Assembly: GCF_021532315.1 (NCBI RefSeq)
Contig: NZ_JAKGAO010000031.1
Coordinates: 1-64,000 of the forward strand
DNA: 64,000 nucleotides
Direction: 5' to 3'
DNA from: Paenibacillus tarimensis
Lineage (GTDB): Bacteria; Bacillota; Bacilli; Paenibacillales; Paenibacillaceae
The notes beneath the pieces are model-generated. The model ran no database searches, was not told where the DNA came from, and was given only the letters and a program-made list of their open reading frames with translations. A program made the translations under genes and the position numbers. Below are positions 56,814 through 64,000 of this stretch, one piece after another; position 1 is the stretch's first letter; each line of letters starts with the position of its first letter.

Positions 56814-58103
56814 TTATACATTAAAAAGTTGTCGAATTTCATCATCTAATTGATTATTGTGTTTCAAAAGTTCTTCTTCGGGGTAATAAAGGTGATACTT
56901 GCCTCTATGTAGCCCGGCGATTGACCGGATAATATCCGACTTACCGGATATATCCTCCAGTTGGTCCTTACTGCCGAGCAGTAGAATAGGCGCTTTTTCT
57001 TCGCCTTCAGAGTTGCCCGGACGGTATACATGATACGGAAGATCGAAGGGATAATCAATTTCCAGATGATAGTCAGGATGAAGACCGATTTTTTCAAAAT
57101 TTGCGCGAATCTGTGCATTGAGAGACTCATCCATTTGTTCAACTGTTACATATTTATACAAGGCCCGGTCAATGAACCGCTGGCACAAATTAGCCAGGAG
57201 CTGATCCTGCTCATTCATCCATTGGCTAAAGACAGTTTGAACAAGTGCTTCATCCAGCTGAAGATAAGCCGCGACATCCAGATTGTTGCTCAGCAGCTTA
57301 TCCAGCGGCTCCATCATATATTGAAATGTATACGTACCCGCATAAAGCTCTTTTGCTCTGCGAAATATCTGTCTGAGGATAATTTCAGAACTGCGGGTAA
57401 CCGGATGAAAGTAAACCTGCCAGTACATCTGGTAACGGGACATCAAATAGTCCTCAACGGCGTGCATACCGCTTTCCTTGACGACAATCTTGTCACGGTA
57501 CGGACGAAGCACGCGCAGAATCCGGTCCAGATCAAAGGTGCCGTAATTAACGCCCGTATAGTAGGCATCCCTCAACAGGTAGTCCATACGGTCAGCATCC
57601 ATCTGGCTCGAAACGAGGCTGATGACAATCGGTTGAGGATAGGTTTTACATATAACCGATGCCACCTTCGCCGGAAAGTCTTCCGACACCGAGCGCAGCA
57701 CCTCGTTTATCTCAGTATCTTCCATTATAATGCGACAGGTCCATTCCTCATGGTGGGTATCGAACACATCCTCTATGGAGTGGGAGAAGGGTCCATGTCC
57801 TACATCATGAAGCAAAGAAGCGCATAATGATACCAAGCGTTCTTCCTCTGGCCAGTCAGGATATTTATTCCGTTCAAATTGTGAAATAATCTTGCGTGTT
57901 ATTTCATATACACCGAGCGAATGGGAGAATCGGCTGTGCTCCGCTCCATGAAAAGTTAAATAAGAAGTTCCCAGCTGCCTGATTCGCCGGAGACGCTGGA
58001 ATTCTTTTGTATTAATGAGATTCCATATTATCTGGTCTTGCACGTAAATATATTTATGTACCGGATCTTTGAACACTTTCTCTTCAGCCAAGTCATGCCG
58101 CAT
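56814..58103 (-). CDS. HD-domain phosphohydrolase (YwfO/SAMHD1-like)
   Basis: About 429 residues. HD metal site: HGAEHSRFSHSLGVYE (first His) and LLHDVGHGPFSHSIED (HD pair), with further conserved SSQMDADRMDYLLRDAYYTG. This is the dGTPase-like/YwfO group; substrates may be (d)NTPs. The ATG at 58103 has GAGGTG 6 bases upstream. It diverges from abrB and occupies the place of metS in B. subtilis. A perfect 0A box lies 34 bases upstream. Confidence 0.9.
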   Translation of the reverse strand: MRHDLAEEKVFKDPVHKYIYVQDQIIWNLINTKEFQRLRRIRQLGTSYLTFHGAEHSRFSHSLGVYEITRKIISQFERNKYPDWPEEERLVSLCASLLHDVGHGPFSHSIEDVFDTHHEEWTCRIIMEDTEINEVLRSVSEDFPAKVASVICKTYPQPIVISLVSSQMDADRMDYLLRDAYYTGVNYGTFDLDRILRVLRPYRDKIVVKESGMHAVEDYLMSRYQMYWQVYFHPVTRSSEIILRQIFRRAKELYAGTYTFQYMMEPLDKLLSNNLDVAAYLQLDEALVQTVFSQWMNEQDQLLANLCQRFIDRALYKYVTVEQMDESLNAQIRANFEKIGLHPDYHLEIDYPFDLPYHVYRPGNSEGEEKAPILLLGSKDQLEDISGKSDIIRSIAGLHRGKYHLYYPEEELLKHNNQLDDEIRQLFNV

Positions 58104-58136
58104 GCTTCTCACCTCGCGTATAATGGATACTATTAA

Positions 58137-58359
58137 TTCGACAAAAACTTTATCGACTGTGGTCTTTTGTCGAATTATGTCGATATATCATTTCCAACCC
58201 TTCTCCTCCCGAATTATGGAAATCGAAACCGTTTTATTGAACACACTGCACTTTTTACGAAATGTGCATAAAATATCTCATTTTCCTGTTGACTATTATG
58301 GGAATGGTTGGTACTATAGATATTGAGAAAAAAGTAAAACGATGTCGAATAATGTTGAA
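58137..58359. promoter_or_regulatory. Spo0A-box cluster and abrB promoter
   Basis: Between the HD gene and abrB are five TGTCGAA-type 0A boxes: 58137-58143 (minus orientation, perfect), 58168-58174 (perfect), 58178-58184 (6/7), 58343-58349 (perfect) and 58353-58359 (6/7). The last two pairs are each spaced 10 bp. The abrB promoter is TTGACT (58289-58294), spacer 17, TACTAT (58312-58317), so the last pair lies just downstream of the start, as in the Spo0A-repressed B. subtilis abrB. Confidence 0.8.
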
Positions 58360-58384
58360 CTCATTGAGAGGGGAAAAGATAAAT

Positions 58385-58639
58385 ATGATGAAATCTACAG
58401 GTATTGTACGTAAAGTTGATGAACTGGGACGGGTTGTTATCCCGATTGAGCTTCGCCGCACACTGGGCATTGGTGAGAAGGATGCTTTGGAGATTTACGT
58501 GGACGGCGAGCGGATCATGCTCAAAAAATATGAGCCTGCTTGTATCTTCTGCGGTAATGCAGAGAATGTCACGTATTTCAAAGGCAAAATTGTTTGCAAT
58601 GAATGTATAACAGAATTGCCTACACCTGTGACAAAATAA
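58385..58639 (+). CDS. abrB: transition-state regulator AbrB
   Basis: 84 residues: swapped-hairpin DNA-binding domain (STGIVRKVDELGRVVIPIELRRTLGIGEKDALEIY, 3-50) and a C-terminal part with CIFC and CNEC cysteine pairs. Represses post-exponential genes and is itself normally repressed by Spo0A~P. First of two adjacent ATGs with GGGG upstream. In-frame extension to 58262 crosses the promoter and is rejected. It runs opposite to nearly all other genes here. Confidence 0.96.
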   Translation: MMKSTGIVRKVDELGRVVIPIELRRTLGIGEKDALEIYVDGERIMLKKYEPACIFCGNAENVTYFKGKIVCNECITELPTPVTK

Positions 58640-58702
58640 GAATTATAGGTTATAATAAAGGCACATTCCATTTGTTAATTCTAACCTTTTTATACTCCTT
58701 GC

Positions 58703-58746
58703 TGCCTTCCTGTGCTAGAACCCGGCCAGGAAGGTCTTTTTTTTTC
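58703..58746 (+). terminator. intrinsic terminator of abrB
   Basis: An 8-bp stem (58705-58712 with 58727-58734) is followed by UC and nine U. Confidence 0.85.
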
Positions 58747-58785
58747 CATCCCCATTTTTCCAGCCGTATTACGCTTCTGCTTCTT

Positions 58786-59682
58786 TTACGTACCCTCCTG
58801 CTCTTCTAGCACCTTACTGTACACATCTCGCTTCGACATCCCCCGGTCTGCTGCTGCTTTCTTCATCGCTTCCTTGCGGTCACCCGATTGCTCTTCATAA
58901 TAAGCTACATGTCGGGTTAACGTCCACTCCTTCCAGAATGCTTGCTCAGCTGGATCTGGCCTATCACCTGCAGCCGCGCCGCTTATTACGATACAATACT
59001 CGCCTTGTGGAGGATGCTCGGACAGAAGCGCCAGAGCTTCTTCAACCGTGCCTCTCGCTACTTCCTCATGGCGTTTGGTCAGTTCTCTTACTAGCGCAAC
59101 CTCCCGGTTTCCCCATACCTCCCTAACAGCATGCAGAGTTTTGATCAGCCGATGCGGCGACTCGTAAAACAATAACGTTGCCTGCTCATACTGCAGCTCG
59201 GTCAAAAATGCCTGCAGAGGTTTCCGGTCTCTCGGAGGAAATCCGGCGAATAAGAACCGTTCCGTCGACTGCCCGGACACAACAAGAGCAGAGAGCGCTG
59301 CGTTTGGGCCCGGAATCGGAACAACCGGAATTCGACGGCTGATGGCATCCCTCACAAGATCAGCACCTGGGTCAGATATCGCGGGCATGCCTGCGTCACT
59401 GACAAGCGCGATCGACTGACCTGCCAGCAGGAGACGAACTAGTTCAGGGCCGCTGGCATGCTTGTTATGTTCATGATAGCTCACCAGACGTGTGGAGATT
59501 TCAAAGTGTGTAAGCAGCTTCCTGGTCTGTCTCGTATCCTCGGCAGCTATCAGATCCACTTCACGCAGCGTCCTCACAGCCCGGTAGGTCATGTCTTCCA
59601 GGTTGCCGATCGGTGTTCCTACTATATATAATGTACCGGCCTGTGACTCCCTCTCACCAGAGAAGCTCTTCTGTACGATCAT
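58786..59682 (-). CDS. rsmI: 16S rRNA 2'-O-ribose C1402 methyltransferase
   Basis: 298 residues of the tetrapyrrole-methylase fold: GTLYIVGTPIGNLEDMTYRAVR and AEDTRQTRKLL at the N-terminus, LVSDAGMPAISDPG, and FLFAGFPPRDRKPLQAFL. Methylates C1402 in the ribosomal P site. It overlaps the stop of the upstream methyltransferase gene by 4 bases. In B. subtilis yazA lies between these two genes but is absent here. Confidence 0.96.
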   Translation of the reverse strand: MIVQKSFSGERESQAGTLYIVGTPIGNLEDMTYRAVRTLREVDLIAAEDTRQTRKLLTHFEISTRLVSYHEHNKHASGPELVRLLLAGQSIALVSDAGMPAISDPGADLVRDAISRRIPVVPIPGPNAALSALVVSGQSTERFLFAGFPPRDRKPLQAFLTELQYEQATLLFYESPHRLIKTLHAVREVWGNREVALVRELTKRHEEVARGTVEEALALLSEHPPQGEYCIVISGAAAGDRPDPAEQAFWKEWTLTRHVAYYEEQSGDRKEAMKKAAADRGMSKRDVYSKVLEEQEGT

Positions 59683-60455
59683 TCCCCTACCTCCTTCTTA
59701 CCCACATTAGCAGTTCCGTAATAAATCTCCATCAGCTCATCATGATACTGCTTGTTCTCCTTGTAAACGATAAGCGGCTGCAAAATTTTCACTTCCGGCC
59801 TGGCATCCCTCATCGCTTCAATTAATACCATATTAGCCTCCGACCCCAGATAAGGATGGACAAAGCGAATGCGCTTGGGCTCCAGCTTAACCTGTTTCAT
59901 ATATGTGATGATTTCCGCAAGACGTGTGGGTCGGTGAACCATTGCCACTTTCCCGCCCGATTTCACCAGTCTGGCACAAGCTGTCACCACATCCTCCAGC
60001 GTGCAGTGAATCTCATGCCTTGCAATGGCGTAATGGCTGTTCACATTGGCATCGCCCGTATGAGCCGGCATATAGGGGGGGTTGACCGTAACCGCATCAT
60101 ACACACCATACCCGCTGCTCAAGTGATAGGTTCTGAGGTCTCCCTCATGGACCGTAAGCCGGTCTTGCAGTCCATTAAGCTTGATACTGCGTCTGGCCAT
60201 GTCAGCGAGGCGCGGCTGAAGTTCAACAGCATCAATAGAGGCATTCGTACGTGTTGACATTAGCAGAGGGATCACCCCATTCCCGCTGCACAAATCCAGG
60301 ACGCGCCCCCTCATCGGGATATGAGCGAACCGGGCCAGCAGTACAGCATCCATTGAAAAGCTAAACACCTCAGGGCTCTGAATAATATGTAAATTATGGG
60401 TAAGTAGATCATCTAGCCGTTCAGACGGCTGCAGCTCAATTGGCGGCTCTGACAT
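59679..60455 (-). CDS. trmN6: tRNA1(Val) (adenine37-N6)-methyltransferase
   Basis: 258 residues, YabB family. Rossmann SAM-binding motif GRVLDLCSGNGVIPLLM and the N6-adenine catalytic NPPY in AVTVNPPYMPAH. Modifies A37 of tRNA1-Val in E. coli; the exact substrate here is inferred. Preceded by a small terminator after yabA, so a promoter may lie in the 58-base gap. Confidence 0.93.
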   Translation of the reverse strand: MSEPPIELQPSERLDDLLTHNLHIIQSPEVFSFSMDAVLLARFAHIPMRGRVLDLCSGNGVIPLLMSTRTNASIDAVELQPRLADMARRSIKLNGLQDRLTVHEGDLRTYHLSSGYGVYDAVTVNPPYMPAHTGDANVNSHYAIARHEIHCTLEDVVTACARLVKSGGKVAMVHRPTRLAEIITYMKQVKLEPKRIRFVHPYLGSEANMVLIEAMRDARPEVKILQPLIVYKENKQYHDELMEIYYGTANVGKKEVGE

Positions 60456-60471
60456 AGAATCTCCTTCTTCT

Positions 60472-60496
60472 GCAAAAGAGGACCCCTACGGGTCCC
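60472..60496 (-). terminator. small intrinsic terminator after yabA
   Basis: A 6-bp stem (60480-60485 with 60490-60495), 4-base loop, then UCUUUU on the minus strand. Short, so possibly leaky. Confidence 0.55.
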
Positions 60497-60513
60497 CAGA
60501 TGTGTTCATTCAT

Positions 60514-60897
60514 TTACTTGTTCAAAAACGACAGACAGAACAGGCAATCGCCTTCAGTTCTCAAATGACCATAATATACATTACAGATATGAAACCCCTC
60601 ATGGTACAGTCTTGCCAGATTATCGTACCCTTCTCCGACAGGCGGCTGAACAAACCCTGCAGGGCCCAATTCTTGTTCGGCTTCATCGTCTGCCTGCTTC
60701 CGGCGGTCTTCCTTGGCCGCATCAGATGCCCCGGCCTTCAGCATCTTGCGAAGCTGCTGGTTCTCAAAGCTGAGACGGTTGTTCTCTTCAAGCAGCGTCT
60801 TGATCTTAAGCTTCATCTGACCGATTTCCGTATGAAGTTCGCTTATACTTGACTCCAGCTTGTCCATTTGTGCAAAAAGATGATTTTTCTTCTCCAC
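60514..60897 (-). CDS. yabA: replication initiation control protein YabA
   Basis: 127 residues. N-terminal leucine-zipper coiled coil (about 1-60) for tetramerisation and a C-terminal zinc domain ([20 protein letters not shown] then CLFC). Binds DnaA and DnaN and restrains re-initiation. Start GTG at 60897 with GGGGTGGG upstream aligns with B. subtilis YabA. An ATG start at 60915 would add six residues. Confidence 0.95.
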   Translation of the reverse strand: MEKKNHLFAQMDKLESSISELHTEIGQMKLKIKTLLEENNRLSFENQQLRKMLKAGASDAAKEDRRKQADDEAEQELGPAGFVQPPVGEGYDNLARLYHEGFHICNVYYGHLRTEGDCLFCLSFLNK

Positions 60898-60930
60898 TTT
60901 CCCACCCCAGAGCATGCACGAAACGATCGT

Positions 60931-61734
60931 TTATTTTACGACAACATCATCAAACGGAAGCTCCTTCGGCTTGCCTCCCGTTTCAAACAGCTGGACATAC
61001 ACGGTCCTCGAAGAAGCATTAATGCCGGTTACTTTGCCTTCCCCTAAGGAAGTAATAACAACTTTGCCGACTGCAGGCAGTTCCTCCCGGACGCTTTCAT
61101 AATTATCATGCTCAAATTTCAAGCAGCACATTAATCGGCCGCACAGACCAGATATCTTCGTTGGATTAAGGGATAAATTCTGGTCCTTGGCCATCTTAAT
61201 CGATACGGGCTCAAAATCCCCAAGCCAGGACGAACAGCACAGCACTCGGCCGCAGGGACCGATTCCGCCCAACATCTTGGCCTCGTCACGCACACCAATC
61301 TGGCGGAGCTCAATTCGGGTACGAAATACACTTGCCAAATCCTTGACCAATTCACGAAAATCCACACGGCCTTCAGCCGTGAAATAAAAAATAATTTTAT
61401 TGCGGTCAAACGTGAATTCCACATCTACCAGCTTCATGCGAAGCTTATGGTCACGTATTTTCTCTATGCATGTTGCAAAAGCATTCTTGGCAGCGTTCTT
61501 GTTCTCTTCCACGACTTTGGCATCGGCATCGCTCGCGATGCGGATGACCTTCTTAAGCGGAAGGACAACATCATCTTCACCTACCTGCTTTTGACCAACA
61601 ACGACTTTGCCGTACTCGACTCCGCGTGCAGTCTCCACAATGACATGCTGATCGCTTTGAACAGGATGTGTGGCCGGGTCGAAGTAATAAATTTTGCCTG
61701 CTTTCTTGAAGCGGACACCGACTACATTATACAA
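60931..61734 (-). CDS. ricT: RicT (YaaT), PSP1-domain component of the Ric complex
   Basis: 267 residues. PSP1 C-terminal domain (about 60-150) and a cysteine-rich segment (GPCGRVLCCSSWL and GLCGRLMCCLKFEH) that binds an iron-sulfur cluster in the RicA-RicF-RicT complex. That complex steers RNase Y mRNA processing and phosphorelay, competence and biofilm decisions. 4 bases after holB. Confidence 0.95.
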   Translation of the reverse strand: MYNVVGVRFKKAGKIYYFDPATHPVQSDQHVIVETARGVEYGKVVVGQKQVGEDDVVLPLKKVIRIASDADAKVVEENKNAAKNAFATCIEKIRDHKLRMKLVDVEFTFDRNKIIFYFTAEGRVDFRELVKDLASVFRTRIELRQIGVRDEAKMLGGIGPCGRVLCCSSWLGDFEPVSIKMAKDQNLSLNPTKISGLCGRLMCCLKFEHDNYESVREELPAVGKVVITSLGEGKVTGINASSRTVYVQLFETGGKPKELPFDDVVVK

Positions 61735-61738
61735 GGAC

Positions 61739-62716
61739 TTAGCCCTCCTGTATGCTAACTAAAAATTGCTCAAGGGCAAGCTGCGGGGATACATGCGCAC
61801 GAATACGCCTTTCCGCCTCCAGAGCCAGTTCCATGTGCCTCACCCATGTCTCCGGAGGTCTCTGAAATGCATGCTTGCTGAGCCAGTCTGCTTGGTCTAT
61901 ATAAACGAGATCCTGCTTCCTGCCTGCTTGTATATGAAGCAAATCTTTATACCATAATACTAGCAAAGCAATAAGCAGATCGGATGAGTAATCAAGACCT
62001 GATTTGAAAACCTGTTGGCCTGCTGTCACAATAGCGGACGAAAACCTCTCCAGGCTGTCCTTCCCTAATTGTATCACTACGTTTCTTGTTTCTGCAAACC
62101 CCTCTTGCTGGATAAGCCGGCGGCTTGCATCAAGACCCGATGCTAATTGTACCGCTGCGCGTGCGAGCAGCTCCGGTTGACCCTCCTCAAGCAGCTGTCC
62201 CAGCATCTCACTGCGAGATACAGGCAGGAAGGGAACGAGCTGTGCCCTGGACCGAATCGTTGGCAGCACAGCGTGGCTGTTCTCCGTAATCAGGATCGCA
62301 ACAACGGAAGCAGCAGGCTCCTCAAGAAACTTAAGCAGGCCGTTGGCGGCCTGCAGTGTCATTTTTTCCGCTTGCTCCATAATATAAACCTTACGCTTCG
62401 TACTCTCGGCGCGATATGACATATCCCGCTGAAGCTCCCGGATCTGGTCGATCTTAATGGACGCACCCTCCGGCGCAATACGATGCAGATCCGGTTCATT
62501 CCCATGCATGAATTTACGGCAGGCCAGACATTCTCCGCATGCATCATCGCCAGCTTTTTCACAGAATAGAGCCTGGGCAAAAGCAAGGGCCGCAGCCTCG
62601 CGTCCCGTACCCTGCGGCCCGCTGAATAAATACGCATGTGAAACCTGTTCGCGGCGCAGGGCAGTCTGCAATATACGCTTAGCCTTGTCCTGACCCGGTA
62701 TCGTTTGAAATGACAT
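61739..62716 (-). CDS. holB: DNA polymerase III delta-prime subunit
   Basis: Clamp-loader subunit of 325 residues: Walker-A-like AYLFSGPQGTGREAAALAFA (lysine of the P-loop replaced), zinc-finger cysteines CGECLACRKF, SRC-like sensor TIRSRAQLVPF. The degenerate P-loop is normal for delta-prime, which does not hydrolyse ATP. Confidence 0.95.
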   Translation of the reverse strand: MSFQTIPGQDKAKRILQTALRREQVSHAYLFSGPQGTGREAAALAFAQALFCEKAGDDACGECLACRKFMHGNEPDLHRIAPEGASIKIDQIRELQRDMSYRAESTKRKVYIMEQAEKMTLQAANGLLKFLEEPAASVVAILITENSHAVLPTIRSRAQLVPFLPVSRSEMLGQLLEEGQPELLARAAVQLASGLDASRRLIQQEGFAETRNVVIQLGKDSLERFSSAIVTAGQQVFKSGLDYSSDLLIALLVLWYKDLLHIQAGRKQDLVYIDQADWLSKHAFQRPPETWVRHMELALEAERRIRAHVSPQLALEQFLVSIQEG

Positions 62717-62748
62717 CTCGTTAATCCCTCTCTGTCACCCTTCGAAGC

Positions 62749-63192
62749 TTAATATAAAAGGTTAATCAGCATCCCCCTGATTTCCCCCATATGTCCCAAG
62801 AGTGCGATCCGCCCCTGTTCGGACTCGAGCAGCTCTTCTGCCATTTGTACGAGGGCTTCATCAATCTCATCCAACAGCTTATACCGTTTAGTCCGTCCCT
62901 TACGGTCCCAGCCTTTTGTTTCCTTCAAGCCGACTCCCCGTCTTGCTGTATCCTCCAGGAAGCGCTTGACCATCTCCCGGTACAGCTTTAGCTCGCGTAC
63001 AGTCATATGCCGTGCGAGCCGCTCACCCTGATTATGAATGTCCTGCAGCTTCCGCTGCAGCTCTTCTTGTGTCCGCTGCTTCTCTTGACCTCCCATAACG
63101 TCCGAGAAATTTGGCAGCTGTGCAGGCCGGGGTGGCATATCGGCACGTGTTCGGTCCTGACCGAGCGGCCGGTAGCCCGGATTTATTTTCAT
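62749..63192 (-). CDS. yaaR: conserved YaaR family protein
   Basis: About 147 residues, largely helical, DUF327 family (LARHMTVRELKLYREMVKRFLEDTARRG ... RKGRTKRYKLLDEIDEALVQM). Function unknown; always near darA and holB. The ATG at 63192 is just next to a GTGTGA/TCACAC inverted repeat (63193-63206), and no strong ribosome site is visible. Confidence 0.88.
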   Translation of the reverse strand: MKINPGYRPLGQDRTRADMPPRPAQLPNFSDVMGGQEKQRTQEELQRKLQDIHNQGERLARHMTVRELKLYREMVKRFLEDTARRGVGLKETKGWDRKGRTKRYKLLDEIDEALVQMAEELLESEQGRIALLGHMGEIRGMLINLLY

Positions 63193-63254
63193 GTGTGATC
63201 TCACACCCAATTCGCAAGTTATAAAATACCTGTTGTTTCAGGCACTGCAGTTAA

Positions 63255-64000
<746 letters not shown>

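Overview
The window is a 64 kb piece of a low-to-mid-GC endospore-forming Firmicute chromosome, most probably Paenibacillus or a close relative. The gene order tmk-darA-yaaR-holB-ricT-yabA ... rsmA-yabG-veg-sspF-ispE-purR-ridA-spoVG-glmU ... mfd-spoVT-yabM-yabN-rqcP-yabP-yabQ-divIC-yabR-spoIIE ... ftsH ... cysK-pab/fol-dusB-lysS is the conserved segment next to the replication origin of Bacillus subtilis. Features that lean towards Paenibacillus rather than Bacillus are greA between dusB and lysS, nadABC joined to coaX, and a PrsA-like foldase after mfd. Almost everything is on the minus strand, so the origin should lie beyond position 64000 and replication should run towards position 1. No rRNA, tRNA, CRISPR array, prophage or insertion sequence was seen.

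Layout in transcription order, high to low coordinates. 64000-58700: tmk (partial), the c-di-AMP receptor darA, yaaR, holB, ricT, yabA, trmN6, rsmI. 58640-56800: abrB (plus strand) diverging from an HD-domain phosphohydrolase, with five Spo0A-type boxes between them. 56780-50300: tatD; a c-di-AMP (ydaO-type) riboswitch in front of a G5/3D cell-wall protein; rnmV, rsmA, a small membrane protein, yabG, veg (two consensus promoters), sspF, ispE follows. 50200-45250: ispE, purR with a PurBox-like operator, ridA, spoVG with a SigH promoter, glmU, rplY. 44770-39090: pth, fin, mfd, a lipoprotein foldase. 38690-33800: a complete urea ABC transporter urtABCDE, placed between mfd-ppi and spoVT, with a TnrA/GlnR-type box on its promoter. 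33520-26960: a small ORF plus spoVT, a GC-rich flippase, an AT-rich accessory insert with a secreted protein and a gene remnant, yabN, hup, rqcP. 26500-21600: yabP, yabQ, divIC, yabR, spoIIE. 21420-15500: VWA protein, Ser/Thr kinase, tilS, hprT, ftsH. 15420-8440: a plus-strand DUF2269-like membrane protein, nadABC-coaX-hslO-peptidyl-prolyl isomerase. 8300-1: cysK, the folate/PABA operon pabA-pabC-folP-folB-folK-yazB-dusB, greA with a long structured leader, lysS.

The genes combine core information processing (lysS, holB, mfd, pth, rsmA, rsmI, tilS, greA), cofactor synthesis (folate, NAD, CoA) and sporulation or stationary-phase control (abrB, spoVG, yabG, sspF, spoVT, yabP/Q, spoIIE, fin). 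The most interesting points are regulatory. They are the c-di-AMP riboswitch, the nitrogen box on the transplanted urt operon, the attenuator-like greA leader, the Spo0A-box cluster at abrB, and a 35-codon ORF that abuts spoVT. Against B. subtilis synteny, metS, yazA, prs and pabB are missing from their usual places. I did not find clear evidence of a wholly new multi-gene system. The best candidates for undescribed function are the greA leader, the spoVT small ORF, the AT-rich insert at 28.9-30.9 kb and two small orphan genes.
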